NCBI RefSeq assembly: GCF_963259705.1
Contig: NC_081842.1
Span: 94,354,433 to 94,418,432 of the forward strand
From: Myotis daubentonii
Taxonomy: Eukaryota > Chordata > Mammalia > Chiroptera > Vespertilionidae
DNA length: 64,000 nucleotides
Direction: 5' to 3'
This document shows positions 1-9,560 of the stretch, piece by piece. The position numbers and the translations under genes were made by a program. Numbering within the stretch: position 1 is the stretch's first letter; every line of letters begins with the position of its first letter. The notes under the pieces are model-generated. The model had not been told where the DNA came from. It searched no databases and saw only the letters and a list, made by a program, of their open reading frames with translations.

Positions 1-1006
1 ATCATATCTCTTTGCCCATAATTATGAAATTTTCTAAAACTAAATATAATGTAATGAAATGCTCTTGTATACTTACATATATATAACATTAGCATAATAA
101 CTTTATGTAATATTCAATTTCTATAATTTTCCATATGTTTTATGGACATTTCCCATAATTTCCTATGATTCAGCATGCAATATATGATAACACATTGTAT
201 TTAGTTGTAATGTCTTATGAAAATGGCAGTAAGAAATTATACTCTTTCTGAAAAATAAGAATTCGTGAATACATACAGCATTAATAAATAAGAAAGAGAA
301 AGCTCTTCCTTACATTAAAATTTTAATTTATAAATATGAAGAAGAAATAGAATTAGAAAATCATCATTTATAGCTGAGAATAACAATTAATTCATGGAGG
401 AACCATAAATAAGTACTACAACATTTCAGTAAAAAAAAAATCTGAAAAAGTATGTTATTTACATGGTCTAGAAGCATTCCCACAGGTTATATTTTAATTA
501 CTAAGAGAAAAATGATATTATTACTATGTAAAACATTGTGAACACATTTATTCAAGTAATCAAAATTAGCATTAATAATGTACCAAATGGACATAATGTG
601 CTTTTTGATGTAATGCACTAAGAACACAACATTTACTACTGCCAAAAATATATTACTTTACTCTAGCAATGAGGAAATATACATAGCACTGGTCTAAGGA
701 GATAAAATGCTAAACAAGATAGTCAAAATAACTGCCCCAAGGGAGCCCACATCCTGATGAGGGTGGGAAAAATGGAGGAAATTTGATTGAGGAGAATAAA
801 AAATAAAATTGAAAAATTAAAAATCAAAGTGTGGTATTACATTCACAGTAATGATACCACCCACACTAACAGGAAAAACATAAATGAAAGTTACAATCTA
901 TTGTAGTACAAGACTGCTGATAATAAATCTTAGAACCCTAAATTGAAGGACATTCTACAAAACTATGGCATGCAATGTTCAAAAATTCATTAAAAATTCA
1001 TATGAA
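1..1006. other. AT-rich DNA without recognisable gene
   Basis: No coding region or named repeat was recognised. A segment at about 607-655 recurs as a direct copy at about 1297-1348 with few mismatches (see findings). Confidence 0.6.
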
Positions 1007-1265
1007 ACTTGAGCATGACTCAGTGGTTGAGCGTCAACCTATGAACTAGGAGGTCACAGTTCAATTCTGATCAGGGCACATGCCTGAGTTGTGGGCTGAA
1101 TCCCAAATATGGGGCATGCATGAGGCAGCCAATCAATGATTCTCTCTCATCATTGATGTCTCTTTTTCTCTCTCACTCTCTCTCCCTCTCTCTCTCTCTC
1201 CCTCTCTCTCTCTCTCTCTTCCTTTATGAAATCAATAAAAAGATATTAAACATACAAATAAAATA
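1007..1265 (+). mobile_element. Ves SINE (tRNA-derived), older copy
   Basis: It has the Ves layout: a degenerate tRNA-like head (CTCAGTGGTTGAGCGTC, then GGTCACAGTTCAATTCTG as the box B region), a GGGGCATGCATGAGGCAGCC middle, a long CT-rich stretch and an AATCAATAAAAA-type A-rich tail. The start is eroded and no target-site duplication was found. Confidence 0.88.
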
Positions 1266-1296
1266 CACTTATTTTTAAATATTTTAGATAATTTTT

Positions 1297-1350
1297 TAAT
1301 GTAATACACTAACAACACAACATTTACTACTGCCAAAAATATGTTATTGT
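1297..1350 (+). repeat. Direct duplicate of the segment at about 607-655
   Basis: Both copies read TAAT(G/A)CACTAA followed by ACACAACATTTACTACTGCC, then an AAAAATAT run. The second copy is interrupted at its right edge by the Ves SINE at 1352. Confidence 0.7.
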
Positions 1351-1351
1351 T

Positions 1352-1563
1352 GCCCTGACCAGTTTGGTTTAGTGGATAGAGTGTCGGCCTGTGGACTGAA
1401 AGGTCCCAGGTTCGATTCCAGTCAAGGGAGTGTACCTTGGTTGCAGTCATATCCCCAGTAAGAGGTGTGCAGGAGGCAGCTGATCGGTGTTTCTCTCTCA
1501 TTGAGTTTCTAACTCTCTATTCCTCTTCCTTCCTCTCTGTAAAAAATCAATAAAATATATTAA
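1352..1563 (+). mobile_element. Ves SINE with 16-bp target-site duplication
   Basis: It starts GCCCTGACCAGTTTGG, carries a good box B (GGTTCGATTCC), and ends in CTCTGTAAAAAATCAATAAA plus an A-rich tail. A perfect 16-bp direct repeat flanks it at 1335-1350 and 1564-1579, so the insertion boundaries are firm. Confidence 0.95.
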
Positions 1564-1574
1564 AAAAATATGTT

Positions 1575-2065
1575 ATTGTCAATATCTGCAATGGATAACA
1601 CTGTTGAATAGTCAGATATTTATACCAAAAGGATGTAAATATTATTTAAAAATATTTTTAAAAATTATATGAAAATTGTTTTAAGTTATATGACAATATA
1701 TTAGAAAATGACAAAATACTGAGGGTTTCCTTCTAGATTCATAAAATGTGGCTATAACCATAATGCTCAAAATATTTAAGTAGAAATAAATTCATAGTGA
1801 ATAAAATTTTTTTAGAAATAACATTTTTATAGCAAATTTCAATTAAAGTAGGAATATACTGTGCATACACATAATACAATATCAAGGTTTAGGTGTCATT
1901 ATAAAGGTGATCATGATTTGTTCTGCCTGGTAATAATATTTTATGAACCCTTGAATGGATTGTAATCCTGATGATCTTGATAATAATAATTATACTATGT
2001 ATAATTAGCACACATTGAATTATTTCAGTGGATCTGTATTAATTTTCAGAACCTATTTATGATAA
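1575..2065. other. Unrecognised AT-rich DNA with an inverted copy of 5229-5277
   Basis: About 46 bp at 1576-1621 match the reverse complement of about 5231-5277 with roughly five mismatches. The rest has no recognisable feature. Confidence 0.55.
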
Positions 2066-2452
2066 TCCTATCTAATAAAAGAGAAACATGGTAATTGGCA
2101 TATGACTGCTGCCCTTCCCATTGGATAATCAGGGAGATATGCAAATTAACTGCCAGCAAAGATGGAAGCCGGCAGCCAGGCAGCTTAAACTGAACATGAG
2201 GCTTGCTTGCTTCAGTGACTGAGGACTGCAACGTTCCCCACCTGCCTTGCTGGCCTCTGAGCTTGCAGTTTAAGAAACATTGTAACAAATATAGAAGCTA
2301 AACAAAACCCCAGAAACCTGCTTTCAGCCAGCCAGGATCTCAGAGCTGGAGTTGATACAGAGTTTCGATTATAGAACCGAAACAAACCAGATACCTGCTT
2401 TCAGGAGTGAAGGCCTAAGAGCTGGAGCCTCAGAGCTAAAGCTGGCCCAGAA

Positions 2453-3517
2453 TCCTATCTAATAAAAGGGAAAAATGGTAATTGGCATACAACGATACAC
2501 TTTTCATTGGCTAATCAGGGCTATATGCAAATTAACTGCCAACTAAGATTGGCAGTTAACTGCCAACAAGACGGTGGTTAATTTGCATATGTAGGCACAA
2601 TGCAGGGAGGCGAAAGGGAAAGAAGGAAGAAGCCCCCTGCCACTGACAGTGATTGGAAACCCAGAGGGGAGCTAAGAGCTGGGGGGCAGGGCAAAGGCGG
2701 CCCTGGGGCCGCCTTTGCCCTGCCCCCCAGCCATGATCAGAGAATCAGGCGCCTTTGCCGCCCTGGCCAGTGATAGCAGGAAGTAGGGGTGGAGCCAGCG
2801 ATGGGAGCTGGGCACGGTCGAAGCTGGCAGTCCCGGGAGCTAGGGGTCCCTTGCCTGGGCCTAAAGCGGAGCCCACGATCGCGGGGCCGCTGCAGCTGTG
2901 GGTCGCTGCTGCCCGGGCCGGACACCTAGGCCAGAGGCATTAGGCCTGGGCAGGGGCAGAGCCTGCAACCACGGGGAGCTGGGGGTCCCTTGCCCAGGCC
3001 TGACACCTCTGCCAGAGGCCTCAGGCCTGGTCAAGGGGCCGATCCGGTGATTGGTGATCGGAGGGTGATGAGGGTCAACTCCTCTGGCCGAGGCATCAGG
3101 CCTGGGTGGGGGGCGGAGCCGGGATTGGGGGGATATGATGGTCCCCTTGCCCAGGCCTGAAGCCTGGGTCAGAGGCGTCAGGCTTGGGCCGGGGGTGGAG
3201 CAAGCGATCAGAGGGAGATGGGGGTCCCCTGCCCAGGCATGATTCCTGGGCCAGAGGCCTCAGGCCTGGGCGGGGGCCAGAGCCAGTGATCAGGGGGAGA
3301 TGGGAGTCCCCTGTCCAAGCCTGACACCTCTGGCGGATGGGGGTCTATGCCTCTGGCGGAGGCGTCAGGCCTGGGCAAGGGGCCGATCAGGCGATCGGAG
3401 GGTGATGGGGGTCAACGCCTGAGGGCTCCCAGTATGTGAGAGGGGGCAGGCTGGGCTGAGGGACACTCCCCTCCCCACACACACCCAGTGCACGAATTTT
3501 GTGCACCGGGCCCCTAG
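2453..3517 (+). mobile_element. Nested non-autonomous Helitron, GC-rich hairpin-repeat family
   Basis: TC follows A2452, and the element ends in GTGCACGAATTTTGTGCAC and CTAG before T3518. Removing it restores the GGCCCAGAA / TAAAAAA sequence found uninterrupted near 11390. The body is tandem units of about 85 bp, most holding a palindrome of the type CCAGGCCTGA...TCAGGCCTGG. Relatives lie at 44285-45558, 51214-52439 and 56614-57580. Confidence 0.95.
2678..2731 (+). repeat. Perfect 25-bp inverted repeat with 4-nt loop
   Basis: Arms at 2678-2702 and 2707-2731 are exact reverse complements, beginning GCTGGGGGGCAGGGCAAAGG, with loop CTGG. The same hairpin is kept at 45280-45333 (perfect), 51463-51516 and 57302-57355 (one mismatch each). 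Confidence 0.95.
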
Positions 3518-3765
3518 TAAAAAAATTTAAAAACAAAATGAGCAGTTGGGAGCTTCAGTCCCAGCCTGAAAACAGCCCTCAGCCCATCACCCAGACTGGC
3601 CAGGCACCCCAGTGGGGACCCCCACCCTGATCCAGGACACCCTTCAGGCCAAACCAGCCAGCCCCCACTCATGCACCAGGCCTCTATCCTATATAATAAA
3701 AGGGTAATATGCCTCCCAGCACCGGGATCAGCGGAGCCGCGAGGCTTCCTGGCACCGGGATCAGC

Positions 3766-4375
3766 GTGACAGGGGCAGCGCCCAAACCCCCTGATCAACC
3801 TGCGGCTCTGTGTGTGACACGGGGTGGGACCACAACCTCCCTATCTGCCCTGCTCTGTTCCTGACAGGGGAAGGCACCCCAACCCCGTTTTCAGCCCTGC
3901 TCTGTGCCTGATAGGGGGGAGTTCCCCAACCCCTTGATCGCCCTGCGGCTCTGTGTGTGACTAGGTGTGGCGCCTCAACCCCCACACCCCACAGGCCCTG
4001 CTCTGTGTGTTATGGGGTAGAGCCATAACCTCCCCATCAGCCCTGCCCTGAGTGTGACAGTGGTGGCGCCCCAACCCCCTGCTCTGTGGGTGATAGAGGG
4101 CGGCTCCCCAACCCCCTGATCTGCCCTGCTCTGTGCGTGACAGGGGGCAGCGCCCCAACCCCCTGATTGGCTGTGCTCTGTGCATGACAGGGGGTGGTGC
4201 CGCAACCTCCCCATCGACCCTACTCTGTGTGTGACAGGGGGGAGCTCCCCAATCCCCTGATCGGCCCTGCTCTGTGCATGACAGAGGGCAGCGCCCCAAC
4301 CCCCTGATTGGCTGTGCTCTGTGCATGACAGGGGGCAGCGCCCCAACTCCCCAATCAGGCCTGCTCTGAGCCCGA
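3766..4375 (+). repeat. Minisatellite of about 47-bp units inside module B
   Basis: The unit is close to CCCTGCTCTGTGTGTGACAG, then GGGGCAGCGCCCCAACC, then CCCTGATCGG. About a dozen diverged units are present. The same array recurs at about 10427-10850, 11722-12570 and 19786-20300. Confidence 0.9.
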
Positions 4376-4543
4376 CCAGGGGCTGCACCTAGGGATTAGG
4401 CTTGCCCTCTGCCACCCAGGAGCAGGCCTAAGCCAGCCGGTCGTTATCTCCCGAGGGGTCCCAGACTGTGAGAGGGCACAGGCCATGCTAAGGGACCCCC
4501 CTCCCCCCCCAAGTGCACAAATTTTTGTGCACCAGGCCTCTAG

Positions 4544-5339
4544 TATACTAATAATAAATTATAATAGGTGAGAAGAAGTGAAATATGTATTCATGGGTAT
4601 TTATGTTTACTATCTAAACTATAGTCATATTTTATCTTAGGAATAAAGCTATTATGCTATAAAGTATTACATATCTTTATAAGTGTATATTATTAAGTGC
4701 CAAATATAGCAGCTAAAGAACTGTGTGAGAAAAATTCATATAAACAAGCTTTTTTATTAATCATGAACTCTTTAAAAAGTTATAATCTCATTCTCTAGCT
4801 CAGGAAGTCTATAAATAATTTGCCTTCTTATATAAATAAAGCATAATAACAAAGTGTTATTTATTTTTTAATACTCAGTTCCCATTTTTAATAATTTAAC
4901 CAAAATCAGGTTCCATATTCATGATCCCACTATCAAGGGGCATTTTGGAAATGGGTAGGATCATTTTCTATTGATACCACTATTGGTATGGTTCCAGGAA
5001 CTTCAAATAATTTTATCAATTATTAATGTTGGGTGAAATACTATGCATACAATTTGTAATTTATCTGGCTCAAAACTTTACCAAGTATTATTTATAATTA
5101 TGGAAATCATGTCATCTTCAACAATGCTGCTAATGGTATTTGAATGTCAATACACACACACACACACACACACACTTAATTCAATTTTCATTTCACGTTC
5201 TTGAATTTACAATCATTTTTCATGTGGATGTAAATATCTGACTATTTAATAGTGTCATATATTGCAGATATTGACAAACTGGGACACTGGGCTAAATCAA
5301 GCTGCCATCTAAATTGGAAAATGCAATTGTATTGGAACA
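4544..5339. other. AT-rich DNA with a (CA)n tract
   Basis: No gene was seen. A (CA)12-like microsatellite lies at 5152-5175. The segment at about 5229-5277 is the inverted partner of 1576-1621. Confidence 0.6.
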
Positions 5340-5782
5340 CTAGAAGCCTGGTGCATGAATTCATGCACCAGTGGGGTCCCTCGGCCGGGCCTGCGGGATC
5401 AGGCCAAAACTAGCTCTCCAATATCCCCCCAGGGTTCCTGGATTGCGAAACGGCACTGGCCAGGCTGAGGGATCCAACCAGTGCACAACTGGGGCTGGGG
5501 AGGTACCGTGGGATGGCTATAGGGCATGTCCGGCCGGCCAGTCTCGCTCAGTCCCAATTAGCCAGACCCCAGTAGCAAGCTAATCTACCAGTTGGAGTGT
5601 CTGCCCACTGATGATCAGTGCACATCACAGCAACTAAATGACTGGTTGACTGTCTGGCCCCTGGTGCTCAGGCACGTCATAGTGAGTGGTTGAGTGGCCT
5701 TAGCATATCATTAGCACATTATGCTTTGATTTGTTGAATGGCCAACTGGACACTTAGTATATTAGCTTTTTATTATATAGGA
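5340..5782 (-). mobile_element. Non-autonomous Helitron, minus strand
   Basis: The left end is CTAG followed by the hairpin GGTGCATGAATTCATGCACC (its 3' end). The right end, TTTTTATTATATAGGA before T5783, is the reverse complement of the TCCTATATAATAAAAA start. It is 443 bp with no coding content. Confidence 0.95.
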
Positions 5783-6129
5783 TACATGTGCTCATTCATT
5801 TACATATTGCCTACAGCTTCCTTTTGTACTATAATGCCAGAGTTGTATAGCTGTGACTGAGACTATATATTTGTCAAAGCTAAAAATATTAGTATTTGTC
5901 CTTAAACAAAAAGTTTGTATATTTATATTCCAGTGCATTCCTTCTTAAGCACTTACCTATTTAAACATATATACATATGTTTAAATATATATATAAAAAA
6001 CATATATTTTTTTAGTAAAACATATCCCTTTTATTTCTCTATTTACAGTAGACTATGATAGACTTTTTCAATGTTTGTTCAGTATGCTTATAGTATCTGT
6101 GAATTTCAAAAGACTCAATAAAACAAAAA
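5783..6129. other. AT-rich DNA, nothing recognised
   Basis: It contains a short AT palindrome around 5960-5990 (TTTAAACATATATACATATGTTTAAA region) but no gene or named repeat. Confidence 0.5.
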
Positions 6130-6564
6130 AAACCTACTAGATCTAATAAATGAATTTGGCAAAGTAGCAGAATACAAAATTAAAATTTAGAAATTGGTGG
6201 CATTCTCATATATCAGTAATGAACTATCAGAAATAGAAATTAAGAAAACAATGTCATTTACTATTGCAACAAAAAACAACAACAAGGTATCTTGAAATAA
6301 ATTTAACCAAGGAGATAAAAGACCTGTACTTGAAATATTATAGGAAAACAAAGAAAGAAATTGAAGAAGATACAAATAAATCAAAGCATATATCAGGTTA
6401 GTAGATTGTAAGAATTAACATCATTAAAATGCCCGTACTACCCAAAGCAATCTATAGATTCCATGAAATTTCTATTAAAATATCAAAGGTATATCTCACA
6501 GTACTAGAACAAATATTCCAAAAATTTATATGGCAAAAAAAAATAGAGCCCAAATAGCCTAAGT

Positions 6565-6789
6565 CAGTGGTCGGCAAACTGCGGCTCGGCAAACCGTGGC
6601 TCACGAGCCCCATGTCATTCTTTGGCCCCTTGAGAGTTGCTCTTCCACAAAATACCAACTTCTGCACATGGGTTACGAAGTTTCAATCGCACTGTATGTG
6701 CGCTCCCACACGTGGTATTTTGTGGAAGACCCACACTGAAGGGGCCAAAGAGCGCATGTGGCTCACGAGCTGCAGTTTGCTGACCACGG
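6565..6789. mobile_element. Short non-autonomous hAT element with 8-bp duplication
   Basis: Terminal inverted repeats are CAGTGGTCGGCAAACTGC on the left and GCAGTTTGCTGACCACGG on the right. A perfect 8-bp GCCTAAGT flanks it at 6557-6564 and 6790-6797. The 225-bp body is almost wholly an inverted repeat and encodes nothing. Confidence 0.95.
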
Positions 6790-7739
6790 GCCTAAGTAAT
6801 CTTGAGAAAAAAAGAACAAAGTTGGAGTTATCAGACTACGTAATATAAAACTATAATGCAAGGAAGTTGTAATCAAAACAGCCTGGCATTGGCATAAGAA
6901 TAGGCATACAGATCAATGGAACAGAATGAAGCCCCAGAAATTTACCCAAGCCATTATAGTCAATTAATATTTGATGAAGGAGGCAAGAGCATGCAATGAA
7001 GTAAAGATAATCTCTTCAATAAATGATGCTGGAAAAATTGGACAGGTAGACACATACACAAGAATAAACTCAAAATGGATAAAAGACTTAAATATAAATA
7101 GTGAAACCATAAATATTCTAGAAGAAACATAGGCAGTAAAATCTCAGACATCTTTCATAGCGATATTTTTTCCAATATATCTCTTCAGGCAATGGAAACA
7201 AAGAAAATTATTAACAAATGGAACTACATCATACTAAAAAGCTTTTGCACATCAAAAGAAACCATCAACAAAATGAACTCCTTATCAGATGTATGGGAGA
7301 ACTAAATGGGAGAATATATTTTCCAATGAGATCTAATCTAATAATAGAGAAACATGGTAATTAACTGTAACTTCGCTACCCTCCCCATTGGCTAATCAGG
7401 GCGATATGCAAATTAACTGCCAGCCAAGATGGCAGTTAACCTCCAACAAAGATGGCGGTTAATTTGCATACGTAGCCACAATGCTGGGAGGCGAAAGGGG
7501 AAGGAGGGAAGAAGCCGCCTGATGCTGACTGCGATCAGAAACCCATGTGGCAGCCAAGAGCCAGAGAACCAAGCTGCCTTTGCTCAGAGAAGCCAGGCCG
7601 CCTTTGCAGGCTACTGTGATAGGAGAACCTGGCTGCCTTTGCCGGCCCTGGGCCAGTAATAGGAGAAGCTGGGTGGGGCAGGGAAGAGATGGATTTCTGC
7701 CTCTTCCCTGCCCCACCAGGCTTCTCAGATCACTGATCA

Positions 7740-8110
7740 CCAGTGATGGGAGAACACCCAGAGGCGGGGCCAGAGGCTGGGCTGCATAGCTGCCTGGGGA
7801 CACCATCCGGACCCCAGGGGCAACGCAGCCAGGCCCCAGGTGGAGACCCAGAAGGTGACCCAGGCGCCGGGGCTGCATTACCACTGGGGAACACAATCCA
7901 GTGCCTGGGCTGAGGAGACCCAGGGGCCGGGGCTGCGTTGCAGCTGGGGCACGAGATCCGGTCCCCGGGGGCGACACAGCCAGGGCCCAGCAGGAGACCC
8001 AGAAGGCGACCAAGGCGCCAGGGCTGCGTTGCCGCTGGGGCACGTGATCTGGTCCCTGGGCTGAGGAGACCCAGGGGCCTCCCAAGTGGAGAGTCTTCGT
8101 GGTCAGATGG
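7740..8110 (+). repeat. GC-rich direct repeats between Helitron head and TFPT copy
   Basis: Units share GGGGCTGCGTTGC(A/C)GCTGGGG, ACGAGATCCGGTCCC-like text and GAGACCCAG. At least three diverged copies alternate (about 7800, 7910, 8020). The open frames across it on both strands are repeat artefacts. Confidence 0.65.
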
Positions 8111-8242
8111 TGCAGTGTCGGGACAGGAATAAAGACCCAAGGTGACTCAGATGCCTGGCCACAGGGTTAGACCAGCCAGCAGGGCCTTTCAGCTGGGACT
8201 CCGGGTCGGGGTGGGGCGAGGGAGGCAAGCCAGAAATAGAGA

Positions 8243-8256
8243 ACTACAACTCCCAG
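8243..8256 (+). promoter_or_regulatory. ZNF143-type promoter motif in the TFPT leader
   Basis: ACTACAACTCCCAG matches the core of the known ZNF143/STAF site (ACTACAATTCCCAG-like), common in housekeeping and bidirectional promoters. It lies about 120 bp upstream of the TFPT start codon. If part of the copied transcript, the retrocopy kept promoter-proximal sequence. Activity is inferred only. Confidence 0.55.
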
Positions 8257-8378
8257 GAGGCTTAGCGGCCGGGGCCTGGGTACCTGGCTGTGAAATCCAA
8301 AGGGGTGTGTAGTTTTGCAAGCCACTTTAAACTACAGGCTTGCAAGGTTGGAAGTTCTGTGCTGGGAGCCAGGGAGAA

Positions 8379-9141
8379 ATGGAGCTGGAGCAGAGAGAGG
8401 GGTCCATGGCAGCTGTGGGCTTTGAGGAGTTCTCAGCACCTCCCGGCTGGGAGCTGGCGCTGCCTCCGCTGAAGGTGGTCACATCCTGGAGAGTGAGCTT
8501 GAGACCGAAGTGGAGTTCGTGTCTGGGGGTCTGGGCAGCTCCAGCCTCCAGGAGAAAGACGAAGAGGAGGAGGCAGTCCGAGGCCAGCAACAGCGGTGCC
8601 AATGGGAACTCAATCACAGGAAGTACCAGGCGCTGGGTCGGCACTGCAGGGAGACCAAGCAGGTGAACGAGCAGGTCCTGAACAGGCTCCATCAGATACA
8701 GAGGATAACACAGAGACTCCAGCAGGAGCGGAGGTTCCTCATGAAGGTGCTGGACTCCTACGGTGACAACTACCGGGTCAGGAGTTCACCATCTTACTGG
8801 AGGATGAGGGCAGCCAGGGCACAGACGCCCCCACCCCAGGCAACACTGAGAACGAGCCTCTGGAGAAAGAGGGGCTGTCCCCGCCCAGGAGGACACCAGC
8901 GCCCACAGAAGCCAGCAGCCCGGCCCCTGGCGAGGGGCCCAGCAGTTGGAAGAGATGGCGAGTGCCACCGGAAGGGGGCCGGGCGGGAGTCCCGCTGACT
9001 CCGGAGCTGGCCCCCATGCAGATAAAGGTGGAGGAAGACTTTGGCTTCAAAGCGGTCGAGGCTCTGGACTCAAGATGGGTTTCTTGGGGGCCAGACAAGG
9101 AGCTGCCCTACCCCACCCTAGCCAGCTCCCCCTTTGACTGA
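8379..9141 (+). pseudogene. TFPT: TFPT (TCF3 fusion partner / INO80F) retropseudogene inside a Helitron
   Basis: The host protein is a small coiled-coil subunit of the INO80 chromatin-remodelling complex. The copy starts at ATG 8379 with [18 protein letters not shown]. After a one-base loss near 8472 it continues with [10 protein letters not shown], the arginine/glutamine-rich coiled-coil ([19 protein letters not shown]) and [11 protein letters not shown] second one-base loss near 8781 precedes [28 protein letters not shown] and a stop at 9139-9141. All of it runs without introns, and the length (763 bp, 255 codons less two bases) equals the parental protein's about 253 residues. AATAAA at 9147-9152 and seven A's near 9176 mark the 3' end, so it came from a spliced, polyadenylated mRNA. 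It cannot make TFPT unless frames are shifted. Identification rests on recall of the family and is strong over the whole length. Confidence 0.93.
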
Positions 9142-9146
9142 CCCCC

Positions 9147-9182
9147 CAATAAACAGACCCCATGCTCTCCTCGGCAAAAAAA
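9147..9182 (+). terminator. TFPT poly(A) signal and short A-tail
   Basis: CAATAAACAG holds a canonical AATAAA. About 24 bases later GGC is followed by seven A's, the likely remnant of the mRNA poly(A) tail. No clear target-site duplication was found on either side of the retrocopy. Confidence 0.7.
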
Positions 9183-9560
9183 GCTTATAGAATCATGCTT
9201 ATAGGATCAAATAGTATAAATATAGATGTATCAGGACAATAAAAAGAGAACCTGGCTATGATGATCACCTGAACTCTGCCTCTGTGTCATTCCTTCTTTG
9301 CCGACTCCATCCACACCTTTGGGAACCCCTGGACCTACTGGGGCAGGACCCCAAGATTCCTCTTCTTATAAGGACTTCAGTGAGATGGGCTAAGGGTCCC
9401 ACTGGAACTGCCTCAATTTAATGTAATCCCCTCTTTAAAGATCTTATCTCCATATACAGGTACATTCTGAAATTCTTGGGATTAGGATTTTAACATACAT
9501 TTTGTTGATTACCCAAATCAGACCTTAACAAACAACATGTTTCAGAAAGTAGATTCCTAC
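9183..9560 (+). other. Foreign segment between TFPT copy and Helitron 3' end
   Basis: Part one (about 9230-9360) holds AATAAAAAG, GAACCTGGCTATGATG and GGGAACCCCTGGACC, which looks like the R/U5 part of an old LTR. Part two (about 9410-9500) resembles a common mammalian interspersed repeat (CTTTAAAGATCTTATCTCCA, TTGGGATTAGGATTTTAACA). Both are atypical of Helitron bodies and may be co-captured flank. LTR assignment is tentative. Confidence 0.35.

Larger units (their letters stand above)
2066..4543 (+). mobile_element. Composite non-autonomous Helitron (HeliBat-type), copy 1
   Basis: It starts with TCCTATCTAATAAAAGAG directly after an A and ends with a GTGCACAAATTTTTGTGCAC hairpin and CCTCTAG before a T. 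It is two Helitrons fused: module A ends at 3686 in CATGCACCAGGCCTCTA, with no hairpin left arm and no final G, and module B starts at 3687 with TCCTATATAATAAAAGGG. Another Helitron (2453-3517) is nested in module A. No Rep/helicase coding sequence is present. Confidence 0.95.

Noticed and set aside
1352..1450. tRNA gene candidates at the Ves heads (A and B boxes)
   Set aside because: All are followed by the Ves body and A-rich tail and lack a full cloverleaf; they are SINE promoters, not tRNA genes.
3766..4375. CRISPR-like regular repeats
   Set aside because: Units are contiguous with no unique spacers, and the genome is mammalian.
2066..4543. Search for a Helitron Rep/helicase gene
   Set aside because: No frame in any Helitron of the window shows the HUH motif or helicase motifs; all copies are non-autonomous.
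7459..8085. 208-codon minus-strand frame upstream of TFPT
   Set aside because: It is the antisense reading of GC-rich direct repeats in the Helitron and repeats itself (PLGLLSPGT-like phrases).
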